From NCBI GenBank assembly GCA_964345695.1, contig CAYFSC010000009.1, forward strand, positions 1-33,644: DNA of 33,644 nucleotides, in the 5' to 3' direction. Below are positions 1-8,485 of the stretch, in pieces. The first letter of the stretch is position 1; every line of letters begins with the position of its first letter. This DNA is from CAYFSC01 sp964345695 (GTDB lineage: Bacteria; Bacteroidota; Rhodothermia; Rhodothermales; Salinibacteraceae). Below the pieces are notes generated by a model. The model was not told where the DNA came from, did not search any database, and worked only from the letters and a program-made list of their open reading frames with translations. The position numbers and the translations under genes are program-made.

Positions 1-41
1 CGCGCTCTCCCGTTGCTGTTTGCCATTGCCGCCCTACACCG

Positions 42-710
42 ATGTCTGAACGCAGCCGCCGCCGTACGTCAACACCGTCATCCACCGAGACCGAGTCGTC
101 CTTCCAGCAGCCCGACCCGTTCGAGGTTGGCAAGACGACCCTCGACCTGGACGACATCTCGGACGAGGAGCTGGAGCACCTCTATTTCGAGGACGACGAG
201 GAAACGTCCAGCTTCTTCAACATGCCCACGATTGCCGGTCTGTCGCTCATCGTCGTCGGGATCGTGTACCTGTTCACGGAACTGGGCGTGTGGGCCGGCC
301 CCGACATAAGCATGCTGGTGGAAGCCCTACCCATCGTGGGCGGCATCCTCATCATCCTGCTCGGCTTCGGCGTCCTCACGTGGCGGTCGTCCACCTCGTC
401 GGACGAGTCCGACAAAAAGGCCGCAGTCGATGCGGACACGGGCAAAGCGAAGGTGGTCGAGACGCCCTCCAAAAAAGCGACCAAGAAGCGCCTCATGCGG
501 TCCCGCACCGACAAGAAGCTGATGGGCGTGTGCGGCGGGATTGCAGAGTATCTGAACCTCGATCCCACGCTCGTCCGCATTGCCTTCGTGATCGGCGTGG
601 TTGTGTCTGGCGGCCCCTTCGTGCTGGCCTACTTCGGCCTCGGGTTCGTCATGCCGAAAGAGCCCAAGCTAAGCGAGAAAGACCGGATCTCCATCATCCG
701 CGACAGCTGA
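42..710 (+). CDS. PspC-domain membrane protein
   Basis: A 222-residue protein. The N-terminal ~55 residues are hydrophilic and strongly acidic. Two membrane segments follow (about residues 62-82 and 92-113), then a Lys/Asp-rich linker and a C-terminal PspC domain (about 152-206). The domain shows the family pattern of a basic run, the GVCGGIAEYLNLDPTLVRI core and a hydrophobic helix ending in MPKEP. PspC proteins sit in the inner membrane and are linked to envelope-stress sensing, but the role of this one cannot be read from sequence. The order is unusual, because the PspC domain follows a separate membrane domain. No PspA or PspB is nearby. It converges on the M16-like gene that ends at 802. 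The first ATG of the frame is used, and the window edge hides the promoter. Family assignment is firm; function is not. Confidence 0.88.
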   Translation: MSERSRRRTSTPSSTETESSFQQPDPFEVGKTTLDLDDISDEELEHLYFEDDEETSSFFNMPTIAGLSLIVVGIVYLFTELGVWAGPDISMLVEALPIVGGILIILLGFGVLTWRSSTSSDESDKKAAVDADTGKAKVVETPSKKATKKRLMRSRTDKKLMGVCGGIAEYLNLDPTLVRIAFVIGVVVSGGPFVLAYFGLGFVMPKEPKLSEKDRISIIRDS

Positions 711-801
711 CCTCCGTCCGCCGACAGTTGGAGCCAAAAGGAGCCAAGACGAGGCAACCGACCACGTCGGCCGATCCCTTCGTCTCCGACGCAGCACGTG
801 C

Positions 802-2091
802 TTACTGCACCGCTTCGGTCTCGGGCAGCGTCCCGGCGAGGGCACGGTGCATCGCCTCCGGCCGGAGGTAGCGGCGAACGGCGTCGTTGACGTCGCCGAG
901 CGTCAGGTCGTTCACGAGCTGCGGAAAGGCATCTAGATATTCCACCCCGAAGCCGCGCTCGGCATTGGTGAGGATCGACTGTGCAAGGCGCCGAGTGGTC
1001 GCCAGCCCAACCTGGAAGGATCCGGTGATGGTGGTCTTCTTCCCTTCCAGCTCAGCCTCGGTAGCGCCTTCCTCGACGAAGTCGCGAAGGACGGCCTCCG
1101 CGGCTTCGATGCCGCGCTCAATCGCCTCCTGGCTGAGGGTAACCTCCACCTGCCATGATCCGGCATACCGCGTAGAGACGCCCGACAGCCCGGAGCCGAT
1201 GTGATAGGTAAGCCCCTGCTCGTCGCGCACCTGAGCCATGAGTCGAGCCGAGAAGTTGCCGCCGAGAATGTAATTGCCGACATACAGCGGAACGTAGGCT
1301 TCGTGGTCGCGGCGAATCGGGAGGGCATGGCCCATGCGCACGTCGACGTTCGACTTGTCGGGCATCGGCACGGCGGTACGGCCGGGGCCGATGTCGGAGC
1401 GGGGCTCGGTGTCGTGCGTGGCGGGCGCGTCATGGGGGCTCCACCCTCCGAAGGCCCGGTCCACCGCTGTGGTGATGGCGTCGGGATCGAGGTCGCCCAC
1501 AAAAACGAGCGTCCACTCGTTCGCCCCGAAGTGATCGTCATGATAGGTGCGGACGTCGTCGACCGTCAGGGCCTGGAGGCGCTCGATCTGCGTCTCCGGC
1601 GCTGTCGTGTAGTTCGGGTGGTTGTCGGTGAACAGCCGCCGCGTGAGGGCACCGGAGGCCTGCGCCCCAGTGTTCTCCATCTGACGCTGGACCTGCCCGA
1701 TGGACTGCGCCCGTGCTTTCTGAAACTCGTCGGCGTGGAACTGCGGCGTCTGCAACATGTCGGCCATCACGTCGAGGACATCGGGCACGTCGTCGACCAG
1801 TGCGCGGCCCGACACATCGACATACAGCCCATCGCTGGACAGGTCAAGTTTGGCGCCGCAGTCCTCCAGCACCCGCGCCAGTTCGAACCGATCCCGTGCC
1901 TCTGTGCCCTTGTCAAGCAGCGCAACCGTCAAGTCTTGCAGAACCGTATCGCCCGCTTCAAAGTCGGGATTCGTCATGAACGAACCGCGCCACGAGACCA
2001 CCCGGTCGACCTCCGTCGGGAGCATGAGCACGCGGCACGGACCGACCTGCCGGTCGATCACGCGAGAAGCAAAATCGGTCGTTCGGGTCAT
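802..2091 (-). CDS. M16 peptidase-like protein lacking the zinc site
   Basis: A 429-residue protein of the insulinase/processing-peptidase (M16) fold, about the same length as the gene just upstream. The zinc-binding HxxEH motif is absent; the matching stretch reads DLTVALLDKGT. The C-terminal half keeps the Arg/Tyr element typical of M16 C domains (RDEQGLTYHI). Bacterial M16 enzymes often occur as an active and an inactive partner, the inactive one helping to bind substrate. That pairing is the natural reading here and is inference. The frame stays open upstream to 2343, but that stretch would overlap the preceding M16 gene and encodes low-quality Arg/Pro-rich sequence derived partly from a 14-base repeat. 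The ATG at 2091 is therefore chosen. It follows its partner after 125 bases and is probably co-transcribed. Confidence 0.9.
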   Translation of the reverse strand: MTRTTDFASRVIDRQVGPCRVLMLPTEVDRVVSWRGSFMTNPDFEAGDTVLQDLTVALLDKGTEARDRFELARVLEDCGAKLDLSSDGLYVDVSGRALVDDVPDVLDVMADMLQTPQFHADEFQKARAQSIGQVQRQMENTGAQASGALTRRLFTDNHPNYTTAPETQIERLQALTVDDVRTYHDDHFGANEWTLVFVGDLDPDAITTAVDRAFGGWSPHDAPATHDTEPRSDIGPGRTAVPMPDKSNVDVRMGHALPIRRDHEAYVPLYVGNYILGGNFSARLMAQVRDEQGLTYHIGSGLSGVSTRYAGSWQVEVTLSQEAIERGIEAAEAVLRDFVEEGATEAELEGKKTTITGSFQVGLATTRRLAQSILTNAERGFGVEYLDAFPQLVNDLTLGDVNDAVRRYLRPEAMHRALAGTLPETEAVQ

Positions 2092-2156
2092 CAGAGGCGT
2101 GGGAACGTGTGCAAGAGATTGAGAATCTGTTTGGCGGACGGTCTGCGGCCTGCGAC

Positions 2157-2198
2157 TTTGTGGGTCTCGCTTTGTGGGTCTCGCCTTATGGATCTCGC
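2157..2198. repeat. Three tandem 14-base units
   Basis: Two identical units TTTGTGGGTCTCGC (2157-2170, 2171-2184) are followed directly by a third, diverged one, CTTATGGATCTCGC (2185-2198). They lie in the 125-base gap between the two M16 genes, 66-107 bases before the start of the downstream gene on the minus strand. I know no family for this repeat. It could be a binding site array or simply a slippage product. Confidence 0.85.
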
Positions 2199-2216
2199 TC
2201 CAAACGCCTGCTTCCG

Positions 2217-3497
2217 TCACCCCGCAGGAACGTACCGTCCGATTGTGCTTTTCGTTGGCTGCAAGTAGGTCCGGGCGACTCGCTGTACGTCGTCGGGGGT
2301 GACGTCTTCGAGCCGGTCGAGGTATTTGGTGTAGAGCCGCCAATCGCCCGCCGCCAGCGCCTCGTTGAGCTGCGATGCGATCCGCATCGGGCCGTCCCGG
2401 TCAAAAGCCACCTGCGCCTTCAACTGGTTTTTGGCGCGCGCCAACTCTTCCTCCGTCACGCCCTCGGCCTGGACGGTGTCGACGACCTCCATGATGGCCG
2501 ACTCGACGGCGTCATGGTCAGACTCCGGCGTCAGGTACGCGAACAGGTTGAAGAGGCTCGGGTCGCGCAAGCGGAAGTTCATCGCGAAGACGTCGGACGT
2601 GAGTCCCTGATCGGTGCAACGGCGGTAAAGGCGGCTGCCTTTGCCCGAGGCAAGGATTCGCCCCAGCACGTCGAGCGCGTCGGAGTCCGGCTTGGTGGCT
2701 GGCGGCGTCTTGTACCCGATCAGGAGCGCACCGATCTGCCCGTTTTGCCGCACCGTGACGCGCCGCTGTCCGTTCTGCGCCGGCTCGCGCGTCGATACCT
2801 GCGGGATGTCGTGCGGCGCCGACTCGTGAGCGCCAAAGTGCGCGTCGAGGATCGGCAGGACGTCCTCCCCCGTCACGTCGCCAATGACCGAGACGGTCGC
2901 GTTGTCGGGCCAGTAAAACGTGTCGTAGTAGTGCTCCAACCCGTCGGCCGTCACCGACTCAATGTCGCTCCGCCACCCGATCGTGGGATGATGGTACGGG
3001 TGCGCCACGAAGGCCGTACTCCAGACCTCGTCAAAGAGGCGCGACACCGGGTCGTTCTGTGCGCGGTCGTACTCGTTGAGGATGACGGTGCGCTCGTCCT
3101 CCAGATCCTGCGGGTCGATGAGGGCCCCGCGCATGCGATCGGCCTCAATTTCCACCGCGAGCGGCAGATGCTCGGTAGGCAGCATCTCGTAGTAGTTCGT
3201 GCGGTCCACCCAGGTCGAGGCGTTCACGCGAGCGCCGACGCGCTGCAGCGTCTCGAAGATCGACGTGCCCTTGCGCTTGTGAAAGCGCTCGGTGCCTTTG
3301 AACATGAGGTGCTCCAAAAAGTGGGTCGCGCCGGTGTGTCCGGTCCGCTCGTTGCGGCTCCCCACGTGGTACGTCACCATCAGCGTTGCGACCGGCGCGC
3401 CGTCCTGCGGTAGAACAAGCACGCGCAAATCGTTGTCCCGGTGCCGGTAGCACTGGATGCCGCTGGAGGTTTCGACGTGGGTGAAGCTGTGAGACAT
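2217..3497 (-). CDS. M16 family zinc metallopeptidase
   Basis: A 426-residue M16 (insulinase / mitochondrial-processing-peptidase family) zinc peptidase. The inverted zinc motif HFLEH is at residues 59-63 (His59 and His63 as ligands, Glu62 as catalytic base). The third ligand is probably Glu142 in the segment ERTVILNEYDR. Members degrade peptides or process proteins; the substrate is unknown. No signal peptide is visible. The gene lies downstream of gltX and upstream of a same-sized M16 homologue without the zinc site, so the two products probably form a heterodimer. A GTG nine bases upstream (3506) is an alternative start, but the ATG at 3497 begins the conserved region more plausibly. Neither start has a recognisable Shine-Dalgarno sequence. 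Confidence 0.93.
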   Translation of the reverse strand: MSHSFTHVETSSGIQCYRHRDNDLRVLVLPQDGAPVATLMVTYHVGSRNERTGHTGATHFLEHLMFKGTERFHKRKGTSIFETLQRVGARVNASTWVDRTNYYEMLPTEHLPLAVEIEADRMRGALIDPQDLEDERTVILNEYDRAQNDPVSRLFDEVWSTAFVAHPYHHPTIGWRSDIESVTADGLEHYYDTFYWPDNATVSVIGDVTGEDVLPILDAHFGAHESAPHDIPQVSTREPAQNGQRRVTVRQNGQIGALLIGYKTPPATKPDSDALDVLGRILASGKGSRLYRRCTDQGLTSDVFAMNFRLRDPSLFNLFAYLTPESDHDAVESAIMEVVDTVQAEGVTEEELARAKNQLKAQVAFDRDGPMRIASQLNEALAAGDWRLYTKYLDRLEDVTPDDVQRVARTYLQPTKSTIGRYVPAG

Positions 3498-3655
3498 GGA
3501 TGGCACATTCGATCAGTTGCGGTGTCGACGAACGGAGCGGCGTGGCGGCCGGGGTGCGAAGGAAGATTCTTGGAGGGTGCCCGATTCCAATCGCCCGTCC
3601 CGCACTTCCTGTGGGGCCGCCCGTGTTTTGGGCCGCCTGTACGGGCCGCGTCGCG

Positions 3656-5146
3656 CTACCCGAGTTCCTTGACGGCGCGTCGCATGCGGCGGATGCAGGC
3701 GTCTTTGCCCACGACGGCCATCATGCTGAACAGGCCGGGCCCGTACGTGCGGCCGCTGACAGCAAGACGCGTAGGATGAATGATGCGCCCGGCGCCGACG
3801 TCCTCAGCGTCCGCCAGGTCGCGCAAGACCGTCTCGATGTCGTCCACGTCGAAGCCATCGAGGGCCTCAAGCGCATCGGCATAGGCCGTTAGGAGATCGG
3901 CAGAGTCGTCCTTCCAGCGCTTCTCCACCCCCTCCTCTTCGTACGATTCCGGATCTTCGAAGAAGTAGCGGTTGGCGGTCGCAATCTCGGGAACACGTTG
4001 GATGCGTTCCTGCAGCAGCTCGCAGATGTCGTGCAGCCGCTCGTTGCTGGCGGAGTAGCCTTCAGCCTCCACATGCGGCTGCGCGCGCTCCGCAAGGGCA
4101 TCCACAGACAGGTTGTGAATGTGCTGCTCATTGAACCAGTTGAGCTTGTCGATGTCGAACTGGACGCCGCTGGCCCCCACGCGCTCTAGCGAGAAGGCAT
4201 CAGCGAGCTCCTCCAGAGTGAAAAGCTCCTGCTCGGTCCCCGGGTTCCACCCGAGGAGCGCGAGAAAGTTGACCAGGGCTTCCGGCTCGTAGCCCGCCCC
4301 GCGGTAGTCCGTGACGTGGACGGGAACGCCCAGCGTCTCGGCGTCCCGCTTCGAGAGCTTGCCGCCCTGCGGGCTCATGATGAGCGGTAGATGAGCCATC
4401 GTTGGCGGCTCCCATCCGAAGGCGTCGTACATGAGCATGTGCTTCGGCGTGGACGACAGCCACTCCTCGCCGCGGATGACGTGCGTGATGCCCATCTGGT
4501 GATCGTCGACCACGTTGGCAAGGTGGTACGTCGGGAGGCCGTCCGACTTCATGAGCACCTGATCGTCGAGGTCGTTCGTGTCGAACGAGACGTGCCCCCG
4601 AATGACGTCGTCGAAGTGGACCGTTTCGCCGGTAGGAATCTTGAGGCGGATCACGTGCTCGGCGCCATCGTCGAGGTACTGTTGCACGTCGGCGTCGGAC
4701 AGCGTGAGCGAGTTCTTCATGTCCCCCCGCGTCGAGGCATCATAAGCCGGTGCGTCCTCGCCCGCCTCCCGCAGACGCCGTCGCATCGCCTCGATCTCCG
4801 CCTCGGTGTCGAACGCATAGTAAGCGTGTCCGGCATCGACGAGCTGCTCCGCAAACGCCCGGTACCGATCGGCCCGCTCCGACTGATGATACGGGGCGTG
4901 CGGGCCGCCCACCTCCGGGCCTTCATCGTACGTCAGGCCCGCCCACTGCAAGGCATCGATCAAATCTTCCTCGGCATCCTCCACGTATCGCGCCTGGTCG
5001 GTGTCTTCAATGCGCAGGAGAAACTCTCCCCCGTGCTGGTTTGCAATAAGATAGTTGTAGAGCGCCGTACGAAGACCGCCAATGTGCAGCTTGCCAGTCG
5101 GGCTGGGCGCAAATCGGACACGTACGGATCCGTTTGTGGAGGCCAT
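3656..5146 (-). CDS. gltX: Glutamyl-tRNA synthetase
   Basis: A 496-residue class I aminoacyl-tRNA synthetase that charges tRNA(Glu) in the cytoplasm. The HIGH-type signature is HIGG at residues 21-24 within PSPTGKLHIGGLRTALYN, and the KMSKS-type loop is KLSKR at 263-267. Length is normal for the family. The segment after HAYYAF (about 107-135) lacks the zinc-binding cysteines found in Escherichia coli GluRS, as in many other bacteria. I cannot tell from sequence whether it is discriminating or also charges tRNA(Gln). The protein is rich in Asp and Glu. The ATG follows a pyrimidine run (CCCTCTTTTT). It is the first gene of a minus-strand run with two M16 proteins. Confidence 0.97.
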   Translation of the reverse strand: MASTNGSVRVRFAPSPTGKLHIGGLRTALYNYLIANQHGGEFLLRIEDTDQARYVEDAEEDLIDALQWAGLTYDEGPEVGGPHAPYHQSERADRYRAFAEQLVDAGHAYYAFDTEAEIEAMRRRLREAGEDAPAYDASTRGDMKNSLTLSDADVQQYLDDGAEHVIRLKIPTGETVHFDDVIRGHVSFDTNDLDDQVLMKSDGLPTYHLANVVDDHQMGITHVIRGEEWLSSTPKHMLMYDAFGWEPPTMAHLPLIMSPQGGKLSKRDAETLGVPVHVTDYRGAGYEPEALVNFLALLGWNPGTEQELFTLEELADAFSLERVGASGVQFDIDKLNWFNEQHIHNLSVDALAERAQPHVEAEGYSASNERLHDICELLQERIQRVPEIATANRYFFEDPESYEEEGVEKRWKDDSADLLTAYADALEALDGFDVDDIETVLRDLADAEDVGAGRIIHPTRLAVSGRTYGPGLFSMMAVVGKDACIRRMRRAVKELG

Positions 5147-5449
5147 AAAAAGAGGGAACCATGGGATTGTAGCGAAGACAGAACGAGTCGTTGTAGCTGT
5201 CGGCTTGGCGGTCAGTTCCTCTGCTGAATCGAATTCCCAAGCGCTTTGCGCGTCCGCCTCTATCGACCGGGCGACGTACAGTGAAGCTTGACGAAAAACC
5301 GAAGAATGGCGTCATCCCTGCTGTCGGCGCGACGTACGCTCCAACCGTTCAGCTTGCATAGAATTTCCGGCGTTCGCTACTATGGGCGAATGCCTGAAGA
5401 TGCACACTGTGCTGCCCCCTTCATTCTTCACCGCCGGCATTCTGCCGCA
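5147..5449. other. Divergent intergenic region gltX / parvulin lipoprotein
   Basis: About 300 bases separating the starts of two divergent genes. The long plus-strand frame runs through it only from a TTG at 5288, with no protein-like character before the signal peptide at 5450. It must hold promoters for both directions. One candidate on the plus strand is listed separately. On the minus strand TACAAT lies about 25 bases before gltX, without a convincing upstream element. No structured RNA or repeat was seen. Confidence 0.6.
5354..5383 (+). promoter_or_regulatory. Candidate promoter of the parvulin/SurA cluster
   Basis: TTGCAT (5354-5359) and TACTAT (5378-5383) are separated by 18 bases, and the start codon lies about 65 bases downstream. 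This resembles a sigma-70 type promoter. Against the Bacteroidota consensus (TTTG, 19-21 bases, TAnnTTTG) it is only a partial match. It is a pattern match with no experimental support. Confidence 0.35.
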
Positions 5450-7492
5450 ATGCTCATGTCACGACGATTTCTTTTTGCCGCGTTCCTCGGGCTGGCCTTC
5501 GCCCTCTGGGGCGGATGCAGCATGACCCGGTCGACCTCCTCCTCTTCCCCCTCCTCGCCGGATCGCGTGGTGCTGGCCTCCTACGCCGACACCGTGCTGA
5601 CCCTCGATGCGTTTGAACGTCGCTACGCGCAGTCGGTCGGGGGCCCGGAGCCGGCGGCCGACGATTCGATGGCTGCGTACCGCGACTTTCTGGAGCGGCT
5701 CGTTAACTTCAAGCTCAAGGTGCGCGCCGCCCGTGCTGCCGGCCTGGACACCCTGGACAGCTTTCGGTCAGAGGTTCGGGACTACCGGCAGCGCATGGCC
5801 GAGCCTCGCATTCGCAGCGAGCGCATCATGGAACCGATCGTGCGAGAGGTGTACGAGCGGAAGAAGCAGGAAGTCGACGTGAGTCACATCCTTCTCCGGG
5901 TTCCGCAAGATGCCGCGCCCGAGGACACGACAGCGGCCTACCAGAACATGCAGAGCCTCGTCGATTCGCTGCAGCAAGGCGTGTCGTTCCGCGATCTTGC
6001 TTACCGCCATTCCGAAGACCCATCTGCGCAACAGCAGGGGCGCCCGGGCTACCGTGGGCACCTCGGCTACATCACCGCGGGGCAGGTTGTCAAGCCCTTC
6101 GAGGATCGGTTGTACACGACGCCCGAAGGCGAGATCAGCGACATTTTCCGCACGCAATTTGGCGTTCATGTGTTGAAGGTGCATGATCGCCGTGCCCGTC
6201 AGCCGGAAGTGCGCCTGTCCCACCTCTACATCCGGCCCGACGGGCAGGGTCCGCAGGAGCAAGCCCGCGCCCGTCGCCTGGCCGATTCGTTGCGTGCCGA
6301 ACTGGACGAAGGCAGCGACTTCGGATCGCTCGCCCGTCAGTACTCCGACGACCGACGCTCGGCCCAGAAGGGCGGCGACCTCGGGTTCGTGCAGCCCAGC
6401 CAGCGCCTCCCCGAGGCCTTTTTGGGCGCACTGGACACGCTGAAGGTCGGCGAAACGTCGGACGTGCTTGACACCCGATTTGGCTATCACATCATTAAGC
6501 TGGTCGACCGCAAAGCCCAGCGATCCTTCGAGGAGGCCTACGAGGACCTGAAAGAGCAGGTCGCCCAGATGCCTCGCGTGCAGCGCCGGAAGGCGTCTCT
6601 GGCCCAAACGATCCTTGCAGAAAACGACTCGGCCGTTGACACCAGCGCCATCCGCAACGCGCTGCAGGTGGCGTCGCTCGACACGTCGGCGCAGGTGGTG
6701 AGCGCGGTCGCCTCCGATTCGTCGCTCGCCGACCGCTCCATCCTGCGCATTGGCGAGCGTGCCTACACGCTCGGAGAGTGGGCCGAGCACGTGCGCTCGA
6801 CCGACCGGCGCTTTTCCTCGCTGTCCGATGCTCTGCAAGGCTTCATCAACGAAACCGCTCTCCTGTTTGCCGCCCGTCAGTTGGAAGCGCGCGATCCCGA
6901 CTTTGCCGCGCAGATGGACGAGTACCGCGAGGGGGTGCTTCTCTTCCGGTACATGCAAGACTCGGTGTGGACGGTGGCCGCGCAAGACACGTCGCTCCTG
7001 CGCGAGACGTACCGCTCGAACAAGGACCAGTATCGCTTCCCGGAGCGCGTGCGGACGCTGGCGCTCCACAGTCCGGCGGACTCGCTCTTGCAGCCGTACA
7101 TGACGGCGCACCGAAACGGCACGCCTCGCCGGCAGATCGTGCAGCGCGCGGCAGCGGATTCCCTCGTTCGCGTCGACACGACGCACGTGACCGACTCGTC
7201 CTCGGCACCGTACACACAGATGCTATCGGTGCAGGACGGTACGGCGGCCGGTCCGCTGCAGAACGACAACGAATGGCTGTACCTCATCCGCGACGCCGAG
7301 CTACCCGCTCGCCCCAAGACCTTCCAGGAAGCCCGTAGTGAGGTGCTCAGCGATGCGCAGGCGATTTACGAGGAGCGCGTGCACCAGCAGCTTCGCGACC
7401 GCTACAATGCCACCCTCTACCCCGAGCGCCTCCAACGGGCGTTCCGCTCCGACGCTGCCACGGCCGCCTCGGAAACGGACGCGGTCCAGTAG
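5450..7492 (+). CDS. Lipoprotein with two parvulin (PpiC) domains
   Basis: A 680-residue predicted lipoprotein. A signal peptide of basic and hydrophobic residues ends in LWGGC, with Cys23 as the lipidation site, then a Ser-rich linker. A SurA-N-like helical region (about 50-135) precedes two parvulin-type peptidyl-prolyl isomerase domains at about 142-246 and 254-354. Each has the hallmark pattern: VSHIL or LSHLY opening, GDLG/GHLG turn, and FGVHVLKV / FGYHIIKL end. The remaining ~320 residues look like a further SurA/PpiC-type helical segment with a degenerate isomerase region. It probably folds outer-membrane or periplasmic proteins. It heads a run with a second SurA-like lipoprotein and surA. 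The ATG at 5450 is chosen because it directly precedes the signal peptide; ATG 5456 is equally possible. Confidence 0.9.
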   Translation: MLMSRRFLFAAFLGLAFALWGGCSMTRSTSSSSPSSPDRVVLASYADTVLTLDAFERRYAQSVGGPEPAADDSMAAYRDFLERLVNFKLKVRAARAAGLDTLDSFRSEVRDYRQRMAEPRIRSERIMEPIVREVYERKKQEVDVSHILLRVPQDAAPEDTTAAYQNMQSLVDSLQQGVSFRDLAYRHSEDPSAQQQGRPGYRGHLGYITAGQVVKPFEDRLYTTPEGEISDIFRTQFGVHVLKVHDRRARQPEVRLSHLYIRPDGQGPQEQARARRLADSLRAELDEGSDFGSLARQYSDDRRSAQKGGDLGFVQPSQRLPEAFLGALDTLKVGETSDVLDTRFGYHIIKLVDRKAQRSFEEAYEDLKEQVAQMPRVQRRKASLAQTILAENDSAVDTSAIRNALQVASLDTSAQVVSAVASDSSLADRSILRIGERAYTLGEWAEHVRSTDRRFSSLSDALQGFINETALLFAARQLEARDPDFAAQMDEYREGVLLFRYMQDSVWTVAAQDTSLLRETYRSNKDQYRFPERVRTLALHSPADSLLQPYMTAHRNGTPRRQIVQRAAADSLVRVDTTHVTDSSSAPYTQMLSVQDGTAAGPLQNDNEWLYLIRDAELPARPKTFQEARSEVLSDAQAIYEERVHQQLRDRYNATLYPERLQRAFRSDAATAASETDAVQ

Positions 7493-7576
7493 CGGCTGCC
7501 CCGTCCCGATGGCTCTCGCTCCACCCGATCTCTCGCCATGATCGCTCCCTCGAGGTCGAAGTGTGTTCGTGCCTCC

Positions 7577-8437
7577 ATGCGTTTGCATGTGACGTTCGGC
7601 CTGGCTGCCGTCCTTTTTGCGGTCGGCTTGGTCCTAGCAGGCTGCGAGGCCGAGGAGAACCCGACCGATTACGTGGCGCGCGTCGGCAACGAGCACCTGA
7701 CGCAAGCCGAGCTTCGGTCGATGATCGGGAATCGGGCCGGGCTCGACACGCTGGAAGCCCGCCAGCAGATCATCGAGCAGTGGGTCAATCGCACGCTTCT
7801 TCTTCAGGAGGCGCTGGAGCAGGACCTCGACAACGACCCCGAGGTCCGCTCGCAGTTGGAGGAGCAGCGCCGCACCGTGCTCGTCACCGCGCTCACCAAC
7901 CGTCTCTACGCGTCGTTCGATGCATCGCCCTCCGAGAGCGACGTGCGGGCCTATTTCGAGCGGCACCGCGAGCAATTGCAACTGCGCGAACCGTACGTCC
8001 GCGTCCGCTTTCTAAAGACTGCCTCGCGCGAGGCGGCCCAGACCGTCCGCGAGCGCCTCGCCAGGGCCGACACGGCAGCGGTTGATTCGATCTGGAGCAC
8101 GCTGGTCCGCCGTCACGCCACGAACTCGGACTACGCCCGTGCCCTGTCCGATCGCTTTTACCCCGAGTCGCGCCTCCTCGATGAATTGCCGGCCGGCCGA
8201 GCCGTCCTTCCCCAGCTGGACGACACCGACGTGGCTCCGGTCCTCGCGGCCGACAGTACGTTTTACGTGCTTCAGGTGGCGCGGCGCCTGCCCGAAGGCA
8301 CCGACCCGAAGCTGGCCTGGGTGGCGGCCGAGATCCGGCGCCGCCTCACTGTGCGCGCTCGGAAACAGATGTATGCGCGTGAGGTTGAACGCCTCCGCAA
8401 TCAAGCCAAGGCCCAAAACGCGCTGGAGATTCGATAA
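7577..8437 (+). CDS. SurA/PpiC-like lipoprotein with degenerate isomerase region
   Basis: A 286-residue predicted lipoprotein with a clean signal peptide and lipobox LAGC (Cys23). The next ~120 residues resemble the SurA N-terminal chaperone domain (RVGNEHLTQAELRSMI, then long amphipathic helices). The part that would be the parvulin domain keeps only its outline, with a closing strand FYVLQV. It lacks the SHIL opening and the glycine turn seen in its two neighbours, so it is probably a chaperone without isomerase activity. It lies 84 bases after the double-parvulin gene and 48 bases before surA, consistent with one operon. An upstream in-frame ATG at 7538 would give a longer, basic N-terminus; the start at 7577 gives the more typical signal peptide. 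Confidence 0.87.
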   Translation: MRLHVTFGLAAVLFAVGLVLAGCEAEENPTDYVARVGNEHLTQAELRSMIGNRAGLDTLEARQQIIEQWVNRTLLLQEALEQDLDNDPEVRSQLEEQRRTVLVTALTNRLYASFDASPSESDVRAYFERHREQLQLREPYVRVRFLKTASREAAQTVRERLARADTAAVDSIWSTLVRRHATNSDYARALSDRFYPESRLLDELPAGRAVLPQLDDTDVAPVLAADSTFYVLQVARRLPEGTDPKLAWVAAEIRRRLTVRARKQMYAREVERLRNQAKAQNALEIR

Positions 8438-8485
8438 CGCCTACTTTGGGCGCCCCGCTGTTTCCCCATTGAAGTCTCCAATTGC

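Noticed and set aside
757..775. Small CCGAC-CAC-GTCGG stem between the convergent pspC-domain and M16 genes
   Set aside because: Five pairs only and no T-run; expected by chance in GC-rich DNA.
1201..2268. Long plus-strand frame of 355 codons
   Set aside because: It lies antisense to the zinc-less M16 gene; the translation is Arg/Val/His-rich without any family pattern. A GC-rich codon shadow.
2109..3413. Plus-strand frame of 434 codons
   Set aside because: Antisense to the M16 zinc peptidase whose motifs are clear on the minus strand; the translation resembles no protein.
5288..5449. N-terminal extension of the parvulin lipoprotein from a TTG
   Set aside because: The extra 54 codons lack protein character and would bury the signal peptide and lipobox.
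5768..7186. Minus-strand frame of 472 codons
   Set aside because: Antisense to the double-parvulin gene; composition is typical of a shadow frame in GC-rich DNA.
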